The notes beneath the pieces were generated by a model. It had not been told where the DNA came from. It made no database searches and saw nothing but the letters and a program-made list of their open reading frames with translations. DNA of 13,961 nucleotides from CAYSLC01 sp964431545 (lineage in GTDB: Bacteria > Desulfobacterota > Desulfobacteria > Desulfobacterales > JAABSP01). Shown one piece after another: positions 13,088-13,961 of the stretch. The position numbers and the translations under genes were made by a program. The stretch covers positions 1-13,961 of the forward strand of contig CAYSLC010000144.1 in NCBI GenBank assembly GCA_964431545.1, given 5' to 3'. How positions within the stretch are numbered: position 1 is the first letter of the stretch; each line of letters begins with the position of its first letter.

Positions 13088-13961
13088 ACCGATTGAATCA
13101 CCTGCCCACGCTCCGCGTCGCCCCCACCGATCGCCGGTCCCTGGTCTACCGGGGCAAGGAGCATTGGGGGGCCGCCGGCGACACCGTGGCCACGGCCCTG
13201 TTCGCCAACGGGGTCCGGATTTTCGGCCGGAGCCTCAAGTACCACCGCCCCCGGGGGCTCTACAGCCTCGACGGGGAGTGCAGCAACACCTGCATGGAGG
13301 TGGACGGGATCCCCAACGTCCGGGCCGAGAACACCCTTTTGAAAGAGGGGATGCGGGTGGCGGATCAGAACGTCAAGGGATCGGCCCGGTTCGACTGGAT
13401 GGGGTTCATGGACAAGCTCGATTGGCTGATGCCCGCCGGCTTCTACTACCACACCATGCACAGACCGGCCGCCCTCTGGCCCATCGCCATGCGGCAGGTG
13501 AGAAAGGCCGCGGGGCTGGGAAGGCTCTCCCCCGATTTCCGGATGGCGGGCCAATATGACGAGATCTACCCGACGGCCGACGTCTGCGTCATCGGCGGCG
13601 GGCCCGCCGGCATGGCCGCGGCCCTGGCGGCGGCGGAACCGGGGCTCCGGGTGGTCCTCCTGGAGGCCCGTCCCCACCTGGGGGGTTCTTTCGATTACCG
13701 GGTTTCGCCGGGGGAGGGCGGAACGCCCCTCTTCGAGCGGGGCCGGGACCTGGCCGGGCGGGTCGCCGAAACCGGGAACATCCGCGTCTTCTCCCACGCC
13801 GCCGTGGTGGGCCTCTACAGCGACAACCTGGTCACCGCCTTTCAGATCGGGGGCGAGGGGGACGCCTTTGACGAGCGGTACATCGAGATCCGGGCCCAAA
13901 CCATCGTGGCGGCCACCGGGTGCATCGAGCGGCCCCTGCTCTTCGAGCACAACGAACGGCC
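13084..13961 (+). CDS. soxA: Sarcosine oxidase-type alpha subunit, partial (runs off right edge)
   Basis: The first 292 codons of a protein that is usually about 970-1000 residues long. The N-terminal domain (about 15-145) shows the SoxA segments GDTVATALFANGV at 32-44, GRSLKYHRPRG at 48-58, DQNVKG at 94-99, GFYYHTMHRP at 119-128 and KAAGLG at 141-146. A dinucleotide-binding domain then begins with VIGGGPAGMAA at 169-179, the site for tightly bound NAD+ in this family, and the fragment ends in ATGCIERPLLF. The C-terminal GcvT-like tetrahydrofolate domain lies outside the window. Cys66 and Cys70 sit where sarcosine oxidases normally read EEPNAL, an unusual feature, but a full [2Fe-2S] cysteine set is not present. 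It overlaps soxD by 4 bp. With beta and delta it should form the oxidative demethylase; soxG may follow. Confidence 0.9.
   Translation, partial: MNRLNHLPTLRVAPTDRRSLVYRGKEHWGAAGDTVATALFANGVRIFGRSLKYHRPRGLYSLDGECSNTCMEVDGIPNVRAENTLLKEGMRVADQNVKGSARFDWMGFMDKLDWLMPAGFYYHTMHRPAALWPIAMRQVRKAAGLGRLSPDFRMAGQYDEIYPTADVCVIGGGPAGMAAALAAAEPGLRVVLLEARPHLGGSFDYRVSPGEGGTPLFERGRDLAGRVAETGNIRVFSHAAVVGLYSDNLVTAFQIGGEGDAFDERYIEIRAQTIVAATGCIERPLLFEHNER

Overview
The window is a GC-rich bacterial segment with no rRNA, tRNA, CRISPR or transposase genes. A four-cluster ferredoxin, a tungsten/molybdopterin aldehyde:ferredoxin oxidoreductase, an MttB-family methyltransferase and its corrinoid protein all point to an anaerobic or facultative bacterium. 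A Desulfobacterota-type (deltaproteobacterial) organism is my best guess, but this is inference from gene content and cannot be proved from the window.

Layout. Everything from about 166 to 11201 is on the minus strand. In transcription order it runs: an RpiR/SIS regulator, a GntR/FCD regulator, a second closely related GntR/FCD regulator, a non-pyrrolysine MttB-family methyltransferase, a bifunctional PutA, a 132-residue protein with a likely winged-helix C-terminus, a 4x[4Fe-4S] ferredoxin, an AOR-family oxidoreductase, and a methyltransferase-type corrinoid protein. The genes from MttB to AOR are tightly spaced (15-52 bp). The corrinoid gene follows after a structured gap of 205 bp. On the plus strand, diverging from the RpiR gene across a 355-bp control region, is a heterotetrameric sarcosine-oxidase-type operon in the order soxB, soxD, soxA. 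soxA runs off the right edge after 292 codons. The left edge carries a 74-bp REPIN-like inverted repeat.

How the genes may work together. The set reads as a catabolic module for an N-methylated amino acid, most economically proline betaine. The MttB-type enzyme and corrinoid protein would remove the first methyl group, giving N-methylproline. The Sox-type flavoenzyme would remove the second, giving proline and a C1 unit (formaldehyde or methylene-tetrahydrofolate). PutA would take proline to glutamate. The AOR/ferredoxin pair could oxidise released formaldehyde or another aldehyde. Each family assignment rests on visible motifs; the pathway and the substrate are inference. The methyl-corrinoid:tetrahydrofolate methyltransferase and the corrinoid reactivase that such a system needs are not in the window.

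Control. Three transcription factors sit between the two halves. The proximal GntR gene has a promoter followed by overlapping TGTTC/GAACA dyads. The sox promoter has its -35 box in the loop of a perfect 9-bp inverted repeat, followed by a perfect 12-bp palindrome. The RpiR gene has its own TTGACA promoter in the same divergent region.
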